Below, one piece after another: positions 36,439-48,600 of a DNA stretch of 64,000 nt. Numbering within the stretch: position 1 is the first letter of the stretch; each line of letters begins with the position of its first letter. This stretch comes from Welwitschia mirabilis (Eukaryota; Gnetophyta; Gnetopsida; Welwitschiales). The stretch covers positions 164,818,970 to 164,882,969 of the forward strand of contig JBOZIK010000001.1 of the NCBI GenBank assembly GCA_051453625.1, given 5' to 3'. The notes beneath the pieces are model-generated. The model ran no database searches. It saw only the letters and a program-made list of their open reading frames with translations, and had not been told where the DNA came from. Made by a program: the position numbers and the translations under genes.

Positions 36439-38140
36439 TAACTATTTTCTTATTCTTTGATTAATCCTTCCTTTTTGTTGCCCTGAGATAATATACTCTA
36501 CTAATCCTTACTTTAATTGCACTCTTCTATTACAGTGGAAGAGGAAGGTTTTTGTTTATAAGATTCTAGTTATTCTTCTAAGGATACTTTCTCTATTTTA
36601 TTTAAGGTAGGGAATTTAGCTACTCTTTTTGATGATGATCTAATATTAATCAAGCATTTTTTTATCTTATGTAGATAAATAGTAATAACTACTTCTATTT
36701 CATAAGACTTCTTATACTATCACAAGAATAAAAAGATGGTGTAGTAAATTCTTTATGAGGTAACTAAGTAAGATTTATTCTTCAACTTTTGTTATAATAC
36801 TCATACTCATGGGGTGAATTTTGTTTTTATTTTTGATGCATTTTCTCTTCTTCACTTATTTTATTCTAATGAGAAGTAGTTGCTTTAATTTATAAGATTC
36901 AGGAACTCTACTTGTTATTGAAGAGGAGGAGGTGGAGTTTACTCCCTTGCATGCTGTAGATGATATGAAATAGCCAATGAAGCAATTGATTATGGTGAGT
37001 AGTTTCATAATGTCCTTTTTCTCTAGTTTTTCAAGATTAATTTTTGATTTACATCTAGATATTAATGGTGATCTTTTGGATTTTGATGATCTTTTCTCCT
37101 AAGAAAACATATCCTATTCCATATTTTATTTTTCTTATTTTGCATTGTAGGGTCATAGAATAAACTCCACTATCCTTTTCTTGCCCTTCTCTTGATCCTC
37201 AGATCATAATTAGTGAGGTAGACTAGGTTGTACCAAATTGATCAAATACTCTTGATTCTAAAATCCCTCTTTCCAAGGGTTAAAGAATTGCTAGACCAAA
37301 TTAGATAGTATTAAGCCCCTCTAAACATTCTCCATACTCAGGTAACTCATCTTTTATGTCTTAATGATATTTACTTATTTTATGATTCTCATGGTATCGT
37401 CTTTCCTCATGATTTTGAATAAAGCCAAAGGAGTCACTTCACATTTCATTACACTCCTTAACAAGAGTGACTATCATAGGTAAAAAACATTTACAATCTA
37501 AAAGATTTGTTGAAATATTTCTATTACATGGCTTATTATGGGGTCTAGTAGTAAAAGACAATCAATGATATCATTCATATTCTCTAGGTCATGTCTCTTT
37601 TTGATTTTTACTCTTATATACTTGAATTTATATTTTTACATTTGTATTAATTTCTTCTCTCTTCCTTTAGAATTAAGTGGAAAATCCATGCATTTTTAAG
37701 AAGAATACATAGGTTAATGCCTCCTAATTAACATTCTTAGAATCCCAAAATGCCTAGCTTTTATCATAGTTGACAAAGAGCAAGAAGATGATTTAGATTG
37801 TATAGATTATTTGGCTATTATCATAGATGATATTGTGGTAATATATCATGGTGGAGATTTACCTTAGGATCATTTATTGGGTACTTTAATGGCTTACACT
37901 AAGCTTAACATGAAGTTGTACATGAAGCCTTATCTAATTCCTTTAAAGTCTATGGAGGCTTCATCATCTTTGGATTCAGTAGTTTAAGCTATATTTTCTG
38001 CTCCTTAGGTTCCTATAATAAATGCTGGTTTAACTAATGTAGAATAGCGTACTAGTTCCATGAAAGTAAAAGCCTAATCTATATTTGTTTAATGATTTAC
38101 CTCCTTCTAAAGAGGCTTAATTATTATTTTTTTCCTATTA
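36439..38140 (+). pseudogene. Unidentified multi-exon gene fragment
   Basis: Four exon-like blocks on the plus strand have coding-like frames and splice-type borders: 36536-36606 (after TTCTATTACAG, before GTAGGG), 36903-36994 (after ATTCAG, before GTGAGT), 37151-37341 (after GCATTGTAG, before GTAACT) and 37671 to about 38073 (after CTTCCTTTAG). The in-block stops are mainly TAA or TAG at positions where CAA or CAG would fit. The last block includes DKEQEDDLDCIDYLAIIIDD. I do not recognise the protein. It runs opposite to chromovirus 1, inside which it lies, so it may be a captured gene piece or part of another insertion. Phases between blocks were not shown to agree. Confidence 0.4.
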
Positions 38141-38150
38141 NNNNNNNNNN
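38141..38150. other. Assembly gap (10 N)
   Basis: Ten N, a scaffold-style join of unknown true size. Confidence 0.99.
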
Positions 38151-38236
38151 TTTTAGTAACACTAAAAAAAAAGCACTTCTATCTCCATATTTTGTTTTAC
38201 TTAAATTAAAAAGATAATAATTTATCATCTTCATTG

Positions 38237-38248
38237 GCATTGATACTA
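38237..38248 (-). promoter_or_regulatory. Primer-binding site of chromovirus 1
   Basis: GCATTGATACTA on the plus strand matches 9 of 12 bases of GCTCTGATACCA, the reverse complement of the initiator-tRNA-Met site. It lies just left of the LTR at 38253, showing that LTR is a 5' LTR of a minus-strand element. Confidence 0.65.
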
Positions 38249-38252
38249 AATA

Positions 38253-38676
38253 TGATTTTTTAAATTAAAAAATTAAGATTGAACTTGCCTTTAATAAGGA
38301 ATAACAAAATTTAAAAAATAAGGAATTTAATAACATATCAATTAAACAAAACCATAAGTATTCCTTTATTGAAATAATAGCAGTTTGTTTTCTATGTTTG
38401 TTCTATCCCTGGACTAGTGATCAAAGATAAAGACATGAACTATGACATTAGTCCCCTTTCTAGGATTGTTAGGAATTACTCAAGATTATTCTTGATCACA
38501 TCCATAAAATTAATCCACTCCTACCTAGTGCCATTGGCTTATGAACCAAAACGAAGAAACATAATGTCATAATCAAAGGATCACACCCTTTTATTACATA
38601 GTAGTTACATATAACTATGCATTAAGCACTCTTAATAAATAAACACTTAATAATAAAGAAATCTTGTAACATGACA
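38253..38676 (-). repeat. Chromovirus 1 LTR, 5' side
   Basis: About 424 bp, pairing with 12499-12924 through blocks such as TTTAATAAGGAATAACAAAA and ATAATGTCATAATCAAAGG. It ends ATGACA next to TGTGG. Confidence 0.7.
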
Positions 38677-38919
38677 TGTGGTTTTGTAACTTTTAAAAAT
38701 ATGAAATTACAATTAGCTAGGTTAATCAGTTGTGTAAATTCAGTGGAAAACCTCTACTATACTCTAACTGATCATGGAAGTGTACTACCAATATATATAA
38801 AATAGCTTATCTAGTTGTACCTAGCAAGAATATCTAGGTGAACCTTAAGGGAAAACCTCTATTATACTCCTATTATCTATAAGGGTATAACTTGAAATGT
38901 TATGGACATTATTATTCAT
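38677..38919. other. Short flank between chromovirus 1 and family X
   Basis: Non-coding. GGAAAACCTCTACTATACTC recurs with small changes at 38751 and 38851, a dispersed pair about 100 bp apart. Confidence 0.6.
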
Positions 38920-40229
38920 TTTTTTACAATGATTGGATTTAAAAATAAGTTAAGAACTTAGTTATTATTCTTTCATAAGGATAATTGGGGTTAACTAAAT
39001 AGAAATTGCATTAATGTTGCTAACTTATAAAAAGAAAAGAAAAAGAAAAGAGAAAAGAAAGAGTTTAGAATTTTTATTTTAAAACTTCATTAGAAAAGTG
39101 GAAAGCAAGAAAGCTCCAAGTCACCTGATTTGTCCTCTTGCTAGTTCTTACTTGATCATCTGTAACACTAACCTAAAATAGACTTTAGATCATCTAGTAT
39201 AAAATCTCAGGTCATGATGACATGATCTAATTTACCATTTGAGTGTTATTAAATTCAACATTTATTGATTCCACAGCCTTATAATAAAAGTGGAAAGTAC
39301 AAACTAAAAATGTGCAAGATCTCTAAAATTATCAAGATTGTAAATTAATTAACTAATAAAATTCACTTCATTGACTAAAGTAATACTTGATAGTGCATTA
39401 TCCCTTAAGTGTTCCTAGTACAGAATGAAATAAAAATAGCAATCAAAAGGAAATAACTCTTTAGTATTAAATTAGAAAAGTGTACATTATAATAAAGATG
39501 AAGGAAGAAGAAAGAACTCCTTAATATCATTAAAAATAAGTTCATTCCCTAAGGAATTACTTAGAAGTCCTTTCCATCTTAATGCTCTAAAGACTCCATG
39601 CCTTACCAAAAAAAAGGATGATTAGCAATTAGGTTTCAAGGCCCTTTTATAGATGATAGTATGATTGAGGTAATTAAGAGCATTTGACTTGTAATATTAT
39701 GTAGAATATTAATCATTTAGCACTAAGTAGATAAGATTCTATCTTGTAGCATTTGATGGAGGTTCTCTTATAGCATTAGGTAGATAAAGTTTTATCCTTT
39801 AGCATTAGGTAGAATCTTTATCATTTAGAATTTGATGAAGGTTATCTTGTAGCATTTGGTAAAGATCATCATATATTATTAGATAGAATCTTTGTCATGA
39901 TGAGTCTAACATGTGGCCTTTGGAGCTATATTCCTCTATCAACTAGTGATATCACCACGTGTTTCTAATACAACCTCCACATGCCTGTGCCATATGTCTT
40001 CCAATGCTATTGCTACATGTCACCACCTCATTTATCCATTACCATAGTTGCTTTATGTGAAATTATTTCCATATTATACCATGTGTTCCAAAACATGGAT
40101 AAAGATCTACAATTATCATAAATAATAAAAGACATATTTTATAATTAAAATAATTAAATTAATGTATTTATTTATATGAAATTGGCTTGAAACACTTGAC
40201 ATAAATGTTAATTTTTACATGTTAGCACA
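38920..40229 (-). repeat. Family X LTR, 3' side
   Basis: About 1310 bp. The minus-strand start reads TGTGCTAACATG after a decayed polypurine tract (about 40230-40245). It shares with 43775-45079 an A/G-rich run (39019-39063), repeated AGCATTAGGTAGA blocks and CATGTCACCACCTCATTT. Confidence 0.8.
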
Positions 40230-42399
40230 CTCGCTACCTAGACTTTTACTAGTGCCTTAGCCAAAAAAATTAATAACAAAATAGTTAAACATGGAAAACT
40301 TATTTAGGTTAAAATGCTCAAGTGTGAAAATAATATGACTTTGAAAATTTTATAACCAATTTTAAGTAATTAAGGAATCAAAATGAAAAATTTGATTAAA
40401 AACAAATGCCATATTCTGTAACATAAATTAAACTTTTTCCTTAAAGTTTGTGGTAAAAAACATTAAAACCATTTTGAGAACATAACCTTAGAAAGGTTGA
40501 AATGAGTCCTTTTATTAAAAACCATGCAAAAATGATGAAACTAACTATGAAAATGGAAAAACTAGTAATGTGAAAAAACTATTTTATTTTCTGCTAAAAA
40601 TTATAAGTAAAATTAAAACCTTCAAAATTTTATTTTTATGAGGTAGCAATGAGGTAAAATGAAAGATGGAGATGGATAATGAAAATGTGATAATGCACTT
40701 AACCATTAACTGATGAATAAATAAGAAAACTCTTAAATATAATGATAGTTATTATATTTTGGTATTTTTAATGGACGTCGATATCAAATAAGCAGTAGTT
40801 TTGATCAAGTGACCTATAGGGATTCCAAAAATTGTAGTAAATATTGAGTATGAAATTTAAAAGACAACATATTAGAAAAGGTCTCTAATTTCCACCTTTT
40901 TTATTCCTTTATTTTCTATTTCTACATTTGCATATGTTCTTAGTTTTAAGCTTTTGAATCACATTAAGCATCTAGTGTTATAAGTTTTTTTGCCAATATA
41001 TTTAAGCATGTTTTCTTGTGTAAAAATTAGTATTAGATGATCATGTCATGCTTAGATTATTAGAGTTACATTTTTGATAGGTGTCCATAGCCATAATGTA
41101 GTTAACTAAACCCAAATAAGTGATTAATGTTATATGTATTTGGAGAAGACATATATCATTTTCTTTTATTCATCTTCTCATGTTTATTTTTTATGCACAT
41201 TAAAAGGAATCATTGGCTCATTAGCCTAGTCAAGATGAATCTTGTCCCCATCAAAATATTTATACTTTAGGAACATTCACAAAGATAGATCCCACCTTTT
41301 CAACCAAGCTTTCTCAAAATCAAAGATCTTAAGTGAATGCACTATTAACTATCACACTTGAAATAAGATTATCTCTCCCTTCAAAACCTGTAGGTAAACT
41401 TAATCACAATTATGACTTAGGTGATATGAGATTTTATTATTGATTTTTATTTAAGAACAATTAACTTGGATCTATAAGTCTTATAAATTCATAGTTAAAT
41501 GGATAGGATGGATGGCTTATGGATTTAGTAGAACTGTTAGGAAATGGAAGAGATGAATGAAGGGACTTAAGAAGCTGGAAATTATGACTTTATAAGTAAA
41601 AGTGTCTAAAGCAATGATTGTATAAAAGACAAACCAATAAGCACACATGTTTTTAAGTCTTTTATTTTTCAAAAGAAAGTAAATCCTTAAAAAAAATCTA
41701 TCTTAGAAGAAACATATAACATAAAAGAGAGAAATTCTCTAAAGTGATATGTACATGAAGGTTTAAAATTATGGAAATAATCATCAGATGATTCAAAACT
41801 ATGCAAAGTATTTTAGACTGAGAGGAAATTCAATTAAATTTCTATGTAAGAATTTATGAATTTAGAAAGGACATTAATGTAAGTAAAAAGATTTATGTAT
41901 ATAATATCAACTATAATCCATCACCTAGCTTGTTTATGTTTGATTAATAACTCTTGCAAGATATCATTTTGGAAAGAAGATGAAAATGAATTGAAAAAGT
42001 TATGTTCTTTGAAAGTTGGTTCCAATTTTACAAATGTTTTATCTTCTTTACTAAGGTTTTTGTCTTCCTTAGATAAAGGTAAAGATTAAATTATTGAGTT
42101 ATTAAGTTGTTGAGAGGAATTTTCATATGATGGTTAAGTTGTTGAGAGGAATTATTATAGGATGGATTAAGTCTAATGTTCTTTTCCTTATTAAAGTTAC
42201 TAATATACTCCTCATCATGTGTGTGATCAAGCAATAATTATGGTGGTTTAATGTTCTCTTTGTTGATGTCACTTAATGATTTATTTATTTGTGTAGAATT
42301 TTCTAAGATATATCCTTCTTTATATGGTTTTTCTTTTTTGGATTCATCCTTTGATGTATTTAATCTTATTCTAAAGTATAGGTTTCTTGCTCATAATTG
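40230..42399 (-). other. Family X internal region, no gene recognised
   Basis: AT-rich with no supported domain on either strand. A 64-codon plus ORF at 41895 has no family features and runs opposite to the element. Confidence 0.5.
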
Positions 42400-42977
42400 A
42401 TCATTCAATAATGCATTTTTAGATTCAAAATTCTCATTTATTTCTTCCTCATTAGATGTGGCTTAAGTATCATTAGTTTTACAATTTTTAATTCTTTTAA
42501 AATTTTCAAGGCTCTTATATTCATGGATTGAAGGAAAATATTCTTTTTATTGGTTGAGAAGTTTCATGATTTGAGCATTAGTTTGGGTGACTATTGGAGG
42601 AATTAAATTTGGATTTGAAAAATTTTCTTAAGATTCCTTAAGAAAGAGAAGTGTTACTCAAAATTGTTTTTATGGTCTTGGTTAATTTGGTTTTGGAAAT
42701 CCATGAACTTTTTTACTTTTTCCTTAAATAGGGTAGATGGATGTGGTTGTTTCATGAAGAAATATGGATAGTAAAGATTAAATGATAAAGGGTATAGTTC
42801 ATGAGGTGCAATGAAAGTTATGAGATCAAACTCTTGTAAATAAGGTGTTTTAAATTTAGGATTTTTATAGTTAAATAAATATGGAGAGGGGGGTGTAGGG
42901 GATGAGTTGTGGTAGTGGAGTTGGATGAAGTTCCTTAAGGTTTTCTTGGGCTGAATGTAATCATTATTTTCATACAT
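42400..42977 (-). pseudogene. Family X gag-like / accessory ORF remnant
   Basis: An open minus-strand stretch of 107 codons (42654-42977) begins MYENNDYIQPKKTLRNF and is rich in P, Y and F. The KTLRNF start is reminiscent of the N-terminal gag of Athila/Tat elements, where an R-TL motif precedes the capsid, but this is weak. Downstream, past stops, a SLEN and NEEEIN stretch resembles the plus-strand fragment at 4455-4685. No zinc knuckle or protease was seen. Confidence 0.4.
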
Positions 42978-43744
42978 AAATTATGGTTTAAAAGATTTCT
43001 TAAATGAATTATATGCCTAACTCAGGATAAGTTTTCTTAATAAAATACATTATGATTTTTTTCCTAAAGGATTCATATTTTTATTAAATTTTTTAGTTTT
43101 TAGAGGGATATGATATTAAAGATTATTAAAGAGGCTAAACAAAGATGAAACACAAAGTTTGAGCTTAAACCTCATGAAAAACCTACAGAGTTGGTCACAG
43201 GAATGCTATTTATTTTTTGAGAAATGTTTTAAAAAAAAACAATAGGTATTACAGGTGCTACTATATAAAGTGTTTTGAGTTATAGGGTTTTAGAAAAATG
43301 TGAGAGAAAATATAAAATAATTATACACATAAACCATTCTTAATAAGACTTTGAATCATTAAAATTTTTATATTTTAGGGTTTCTTAATAGAAAGCTCAT
43401 ATAAATAACTAGAATTAACAACACAAGTAAATTAAAAGCATGTAAAGTTAACTAAAAGTTTTAAGTTTCTAATTTTTCACCTTAAGTTACCTATACAAAA
43501 CAATATTAGATCTGCATAAGATCAAGTTAGGAAAAAAGCAAATGGGACTAGCGCGGGTATCACTTAAATGGACTAGTACAAATCATTTGATAGTAAGAAA
43601 AACAAAAACACAAAAGAAAGAGAAAATGGACCACTTCTAGCTTCACTAGAAAGGATTAGTATCCACCATTGAAAAATAAAAAATAACTAAGGACTTACAA
43701 GAAATAAAAAGTTATGCTATTTCTAAGAACCTACTGTGCCATTA

Positions 43745-43762
43745 TCCCTAGCAACAATGCCA
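43745..43762 (-). promoter_or_regulatory. tRNA-Asp-type primer-binding site of family X
   Basis: The minus strand reads TGGCATTGTTGCTAGGGA against the Athila/Tat form TGGCGCCGTTGCCGGGGA. All five differences are C-to-T or G-to-A. It lies about 12 bp inside the LTR edge. Confidence 0.85.
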
Positions 43763-43774
43763 AAATCTATTCAT

Positions 43775-45079
43775 TGTTTTACAATGATTGGATTTAAAAC
43801 TAATTTAGGGACTTAGTTATTATTTTTCCATGGTGATAATTATGGTTAACTAAATAGAAACTATACTAACTCTTGCTAACTTACAAGTTACAAAAACGAA
43901 AGAAAAGAGAAAAGAGAAAAGGAAGAGTTTAGAATTTTTATTTTTGAAACTTCATTGGAAAAGTGAAAATAAAGTAAGCTCCCAGTCACTGGATTCATCC
44001 TCTTTCTAGTCCTTACTCAAACATATACATAACTTCATTCATCATTTAAGTGTTGATGAATTTGATAGTCACTGATCCCATGGCCTTATAATAAAAATAG
44101 AAAGTATGAACTAATAATGCATAAGATCTTTAAAATTATTAAGACTATAAACTAATTAACTAGTCAAATTTAATACATTTAACAAAGTAAAATTTGATAT
44201 TACGTTATCCCTTAAGTATTTCTAGTACAAAATAAAATGAAATTAGTAATCAAAAGAAAATAAATCTTTAGTATCAAATGAAACAATTTTACATTACATT
44301 GAAGATGAAGGAAGTGGAAAGGACTCCTCAAGATCCATGAAAATGAATTCACTTCCTAAGAAAGCACTTAGAAGGCCATTATGTCTTGACACTTCAAATA
44401 ATTTATGTCTTGTCCAAATGAAGGATGATTACAAATGAGGTTTCAAGGTCCTTTTATAAGTGAAAATAGGATTGATGTGATTAAGAGCCTTTAGCTTGTA
44501 GCATTAGGTAGAATCTTTATCATTTAGCATTAGGTAGATAAGATTATATCTTATATCATTTGGTAGAGATTGTCTTGTAGCCTTAAATGGATAAGGTTTT
44601 TTCCCTCTAGCATTAGGTATAATATTCATCATTTAGCATTTAGAAAAGGTTGTCTTATAGCATTTGGTAGAGATCATCATATAGCATTAGGTGGAATCTT
44701 TGTTATGATGAATCTAACATGTTGCCTTTAGAGCTAAATTCCTTTACCAACTAGTAATCTTGCCACCTGCCTCTAATGCCACCTCTACATACCTCTACCA
44801 CATGTCTTCTAATACTACTACTGCATGTCACCACCTCATTTCACCATTACCATTATTGTTTTATATGAAATTATGTCTATCTTTTGCCCTGTATTCCAAA
44901 ACATGACTAAAGACCTATAATGATCATGGAGAAAAGCATAATATTAAATTTTATTTTTAAAAGTAATAAAATACATATTTTATGATTAAAAAAATTTAAT
45001 TAATGTTTTCATTTATACAAAATCAGCTTAAAACACTTGATATTAAATAATATTGGCTTATTATTTACTTAGTTATCTT
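43775..45079 (-). repeat. Family X LTR, 5' side
   Basis: It begins (plus strand) TGTTTTACAATGATTGG and pairs with 38920-40229 throughout. The outer (right) end is diverged and set only approximately. Confidence 0.75.
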
Positions 45080-45829
45080 ATGCTTTATGTATTCATAGTT
45101 TGAATTAAGACTAGGTTTATGAACTCACTATCATGTCTTGACTTAGTTGTATTTTTATTATTATAAGTTTACTATAACTATTATGTAAAGATTATAAGTC
45201 CTCTTTTATGTTATTGATCTATTTTATATTAACTTACAGATTAAATTTGATAGTTAATAGTTGTGCTCATGACTTTTTCTTTCTCATGCTAATATTTAAA
45301 TATATTTAGCTAGATCTTTGATATTGCTATTGTAATATGCATATTTTATGTAGATCCCAAATTTTTGATATTCATAATTCTCTATTAAATCTATTATAAT
45401 ATCTATGAATTAGGCCTTAGCATAAAATTTTTATTATTTAGATAAATTATGGCTATTTCCTTGTATCTATTCTTTTTTTAAAATGTGGCATGACTTGTCT
45501 TATTAACAAATCCTATAGGGTTTTACCTTATCATTAAAATTAAGTAACTTATTAGTAGTAAATTTTTTAGCTATAATGTCCTAAGAAATAAATTAAAATA
45601 TGAATTAAACATCAAAACATTATTATTCATTTAGAACTTTCTCTTAAAGACAAATCTGATCATGATAATATTTCATTTCTTTTTTAGCAAGAACGTTGTT
45701 ATCGTAGGCATTTAATCTAATTTTATTTGGTCTATTTAATTCATCTATTCTATTTTCTACACATTTTCAATATCAACATTAAGTATTTACATATTATTAT
45801 AATATTAATGTTCTATCTCCATAAGTAGA
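45080..45829. other. AT-rich stretch left of Athila pol
   Basis: No domain seen. It probably includes the 3' tail of the Athila-type element. Confidence 0.4.
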
Positions 45830-46650
45830 AAGAATTATTTACCATAAATAAGTTTATAGGAGATCATGCCAATGTGTGTTTTATAAGCTATATGATGCAT
45901 TCATAATGCATCAACAAGTTTAAAGATTAATCTTTTCTATCTATACTAGTCACTATTTAAATAAATTAAGTATTCTTGTGATTTATTACTTCTACTTAAT
46001 TATCGATTTGAGGATAATAAGAAATAGTTATTTTATAAGTGATCTCACATTTTAGCATAAGTTTCTAAATATTTTATTATAAAAATGAGTTCCTTAATCA
46101 CCCATAATTACTTTCAGATGATTAAAATGAGGTATAGCTTAATATTTTAATAATCTAATAAAATTCTTAGAATTACAATATTTATAATATTTGGCTTCCA
46201 TCCATTTAGTAAAATAATTTATAAAAATAGGAATAAAAATGTTATTAAAGAATCTTTTTAATGATCTAATGAAATTTATACCTCAAAAATTAATAGATTT
46301 ACAAACAATAATAGATTCAAGAGTCATTTCATTTCTTTTATTAATATTATCTATCCATTCCCATGTATTATGAAATTTACAAAATACATTAGCATTTGTA
46401 AAAAGGATAGTCCACAATAAGTTATCATTTAAGACTTTGGATGTGGTTCTACATATCATAGTGATAATTCTAAGTTACTAACCATTTCATTCTTAGATAC
46501 ATACATCTGAATAACTTGATTAACATAATATTTAAATAATAATGATAACCACCATAACAATTTATGTTGTTAAGATAAAATTTTGTTTTGCTCATTATAA
46601 GACATATTTCTAGGGATTTAATCATGGGATTGAACCTTGTAATATCCTAA
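45830..46650 (-). pseudogene. Athila-type integrase
   Basis: Minus-strand frames give FTKWMEAK near 46200, a GTHFYNKIF segment near 46090 (family GGTHFxNxxF after an SD; the catalytic D is in the decayed GD part), and NTHWH then TYLW-like remains near 45870-45890 that match, across frames, the TPIGMSPYRLVYG end of Athila integrase. The zinc-binding part lies to the right and is very decayed. It follows RT and RNase H in the correct gypsy order. Confidence 0.82.
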
Positions 46651-47300
46651 TGCCAAGGTTGAAAATTAATAGCAAATAAATTATAATCTAAAAATCTTTC
46701 ATTAATTTTAATTAAATTGACAAGTAAGAAAAGATGAGACAAATTACTAGTAATAGGGATTTCCGTTTCTACTCTATCAATGATGGTAATATTAAATTCT
46801 TAAATAAGAATACATTAGAGGAGGTTTAGTTAAGGGATTATTTACAACATATTTTAAAGTACCATGATCAATAAAGGTAATTATAAGATCATCAATAAGA
46901 AAATAGAAACTTTTTTCAAGAGAAAAAAATCTCACATCTTTTTTTTAGTGGTTGAATAATTAATTATGCATCATGTAATATTTTGCTAGCATAAAAAACA
47001 ACATAATGTTTACAATTAACTATTTTCTAAGACTGCACCTACTACAAAATTACTTACATTAGTTATCACCTAGAAAGAAAGTAGCAATTAGAAGCTTGAA
47101 GAAGAAGTAAAGATGATGAATATTGTTTAAGTTTCTAAAACATAAGTTTATAATTTTTATTCAAGAGAAAGATGCATCTTTAAGAAACAATAAAATATCT
47201 TATATCTTTTACATAAGTAGATGATAGTGAAAAAAATGATACTAATCTTTACAAGACTCATTTCTATTCCTTTGTCAAAAATAAAATGATCTAAAACCAT
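46650..47300 (-). pseudogene. Athila-type RNase H region
   Basis: Located between RT and integrase, where gypsy RNase H must be. The sequence is too decayed to point to catalytic residues, so the call is by position. Confidence 0.4.
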
Positions 47301-47850
47301 GCCTCTAGTGACGATGAAATAATATTTCTTCCAACTAAGTTTAAGATTATGATCAACTTAATGATTCAAAATCAATTTTAAATAATACATTATTGAGTAA
47401 AAAGTGTCATTAAAAAGAGAAAAATCATCCATAAATATTTATAAAAATCCATCTAAGAATTTAGCAAAAATATGTATCATATAACATTAAAAATTTGCAA
47501 GATCATTACATAAACTAAAAGGCATGCGACAGTAGGCAAATGTTCCAAATGAATAAGTAAAACTAGATTTTGCTTTATTTTTTAGATCCATAGAAATTTG
47601 ATTATAACCACTGTATCCATCTAGAAAAATAATAGTAATTGATACTTATAGAGTTTATTAAGGATTTCATCAATGAAAGAAAAAAAATGATCTTCTATAG
47701 TATAAGTATTAAGAACACGAAAAATACATGCGAATTCATCATCTACCATTATTCTTTGAAATAACTTACAAAGGACATATCCGTTCAAAATCTACAAAGG
47801 GATAATTGATGTTAACTTTCCAAAGCTTCATGATTTCTTCTTTATCAATA
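47300..47850 (-). pseudogene. Athila-type reverse transcriptase
   Basis: The minus strand gives FLDGYSGYNQISMDLK near 47560-47620, SFGTFAYCRMPFSLCNDLA near 47500-47550, and a FMDDFSLFNDTF block at about 47405-47440. These are the diagnostic Athila blocks (FLDGYSGYNQI, CPFGTFAYRRMPFGLCNAPATF, FMDDFSVFG). The DD of the catalytic box is intact. DHFFSFIDEILNKL upstream fits DHFPLPFIDQMLD. Stops occur but few frame changes in this core. It is the best-preserved domain in the window. Confidence 0.9.
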
Positions 47851-48600
47851 TTCATAATCTTTAGATTTAAGCTAGGCTAAGGTTGACAAATAGGTTTTAT
47901 GTTAGGTTATAAATAGAGATGATGGAAACAAATAGAAGAATGAACTCTAACTACATCATTATAATACCAAGAAAAATCTTGAGAGTTTTTGATTAATAAG
48001 TTAGTAAGTTATTGTTCTTGAAAATGCATAAGATGTGTACTAATGATAATAGGCTTGGTTTTAAGTTGTTATTCTTAAAAGAGTAATATGTGAATTAATT
48101 ATAATATTCTTACTTTGATTACTATATAAAAAATGTACTTTAGTGATTAAGTAGTTATTTTAAATCTTCACTAATAACACTATTAGTAGTAAAGACATCA
48201 TCAAAAGAACTATTAGTTTTCATTTCATTAAAAGAACAACTAAAACATTTAAAGTAAAGACATTTAATTTGTATACTAATTTTAATTAAATATAAGTAAG
48301 ATTTAGAAAAAAATTCATATTATGTATTTAAATAAAGCATATCATTTAAAATTAAAATAATTTATCACTTATAGATTAAATTTTAAGAAAGGGTGCATGT
48401 TCATTTAATTTAATTGTATTTTTCTTTGAATTTGAAAACATGTTTAAGGTAATAAAACATATTTTTATGCTATGATCCTCTAATTGATACAACTAATAAA
48501 AAGATGAACTTGATAAAAACCGAGCTGTATTTTGGCTAAACTACTTGTCTTATAATTTAAAATTTTCTAACTGAGTAGATATTTATTTTATTTTCTTTAT
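47850..48600 (-). other. Athila protease / linker region
   Basis: Between gag and RT on the minus strand. I could not place the protease active site. Confidence 0.35.

Larger units (their letters stand above)
12499..38676 (-). mobile_element. Chromovirus 1 (Ty3/gypsy), nested with copia B and C
   Basis: Similar LTRs of about 425 bp lie at 12499-12924 and 38253-38676. The left LTR abuts a polypurine tract and pol; the right one abuts a primer-binding site, as expected for one minus-strand element. The outer flanks read TGTGA (12494-12498) and TGTGG (38677-38681), a 4-of-5 target duplication. Removing copia B and C leaves about 9.7 kb, normal for a plant chromovirus, though some extra material (minisatellite, gene fragment, SINE-like insert) remains. 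The alternative is two separate elements of one family. Confidence 0.6.
38920..45079 (-). mobile_element. Non-autonomous family X gypsy element (Athila/Tat-type primer site)
   Basis: Direct repeats of about 1.3 kb (38920-40229 and 43775-45079) enclose 3.5 kb with no RT or integrase signal. The primer-binding site next to the right repeat is of the tRNA-Asp type used by Athila/Tat gypsy elements. The only coding hint is a minus-strand segment at about 42400-42977. A full Athila-type gag-pol lies next to it at 45830-49250, a possible source of enzymes for the family. The right edge is uncertain. Confidence 0.72.
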
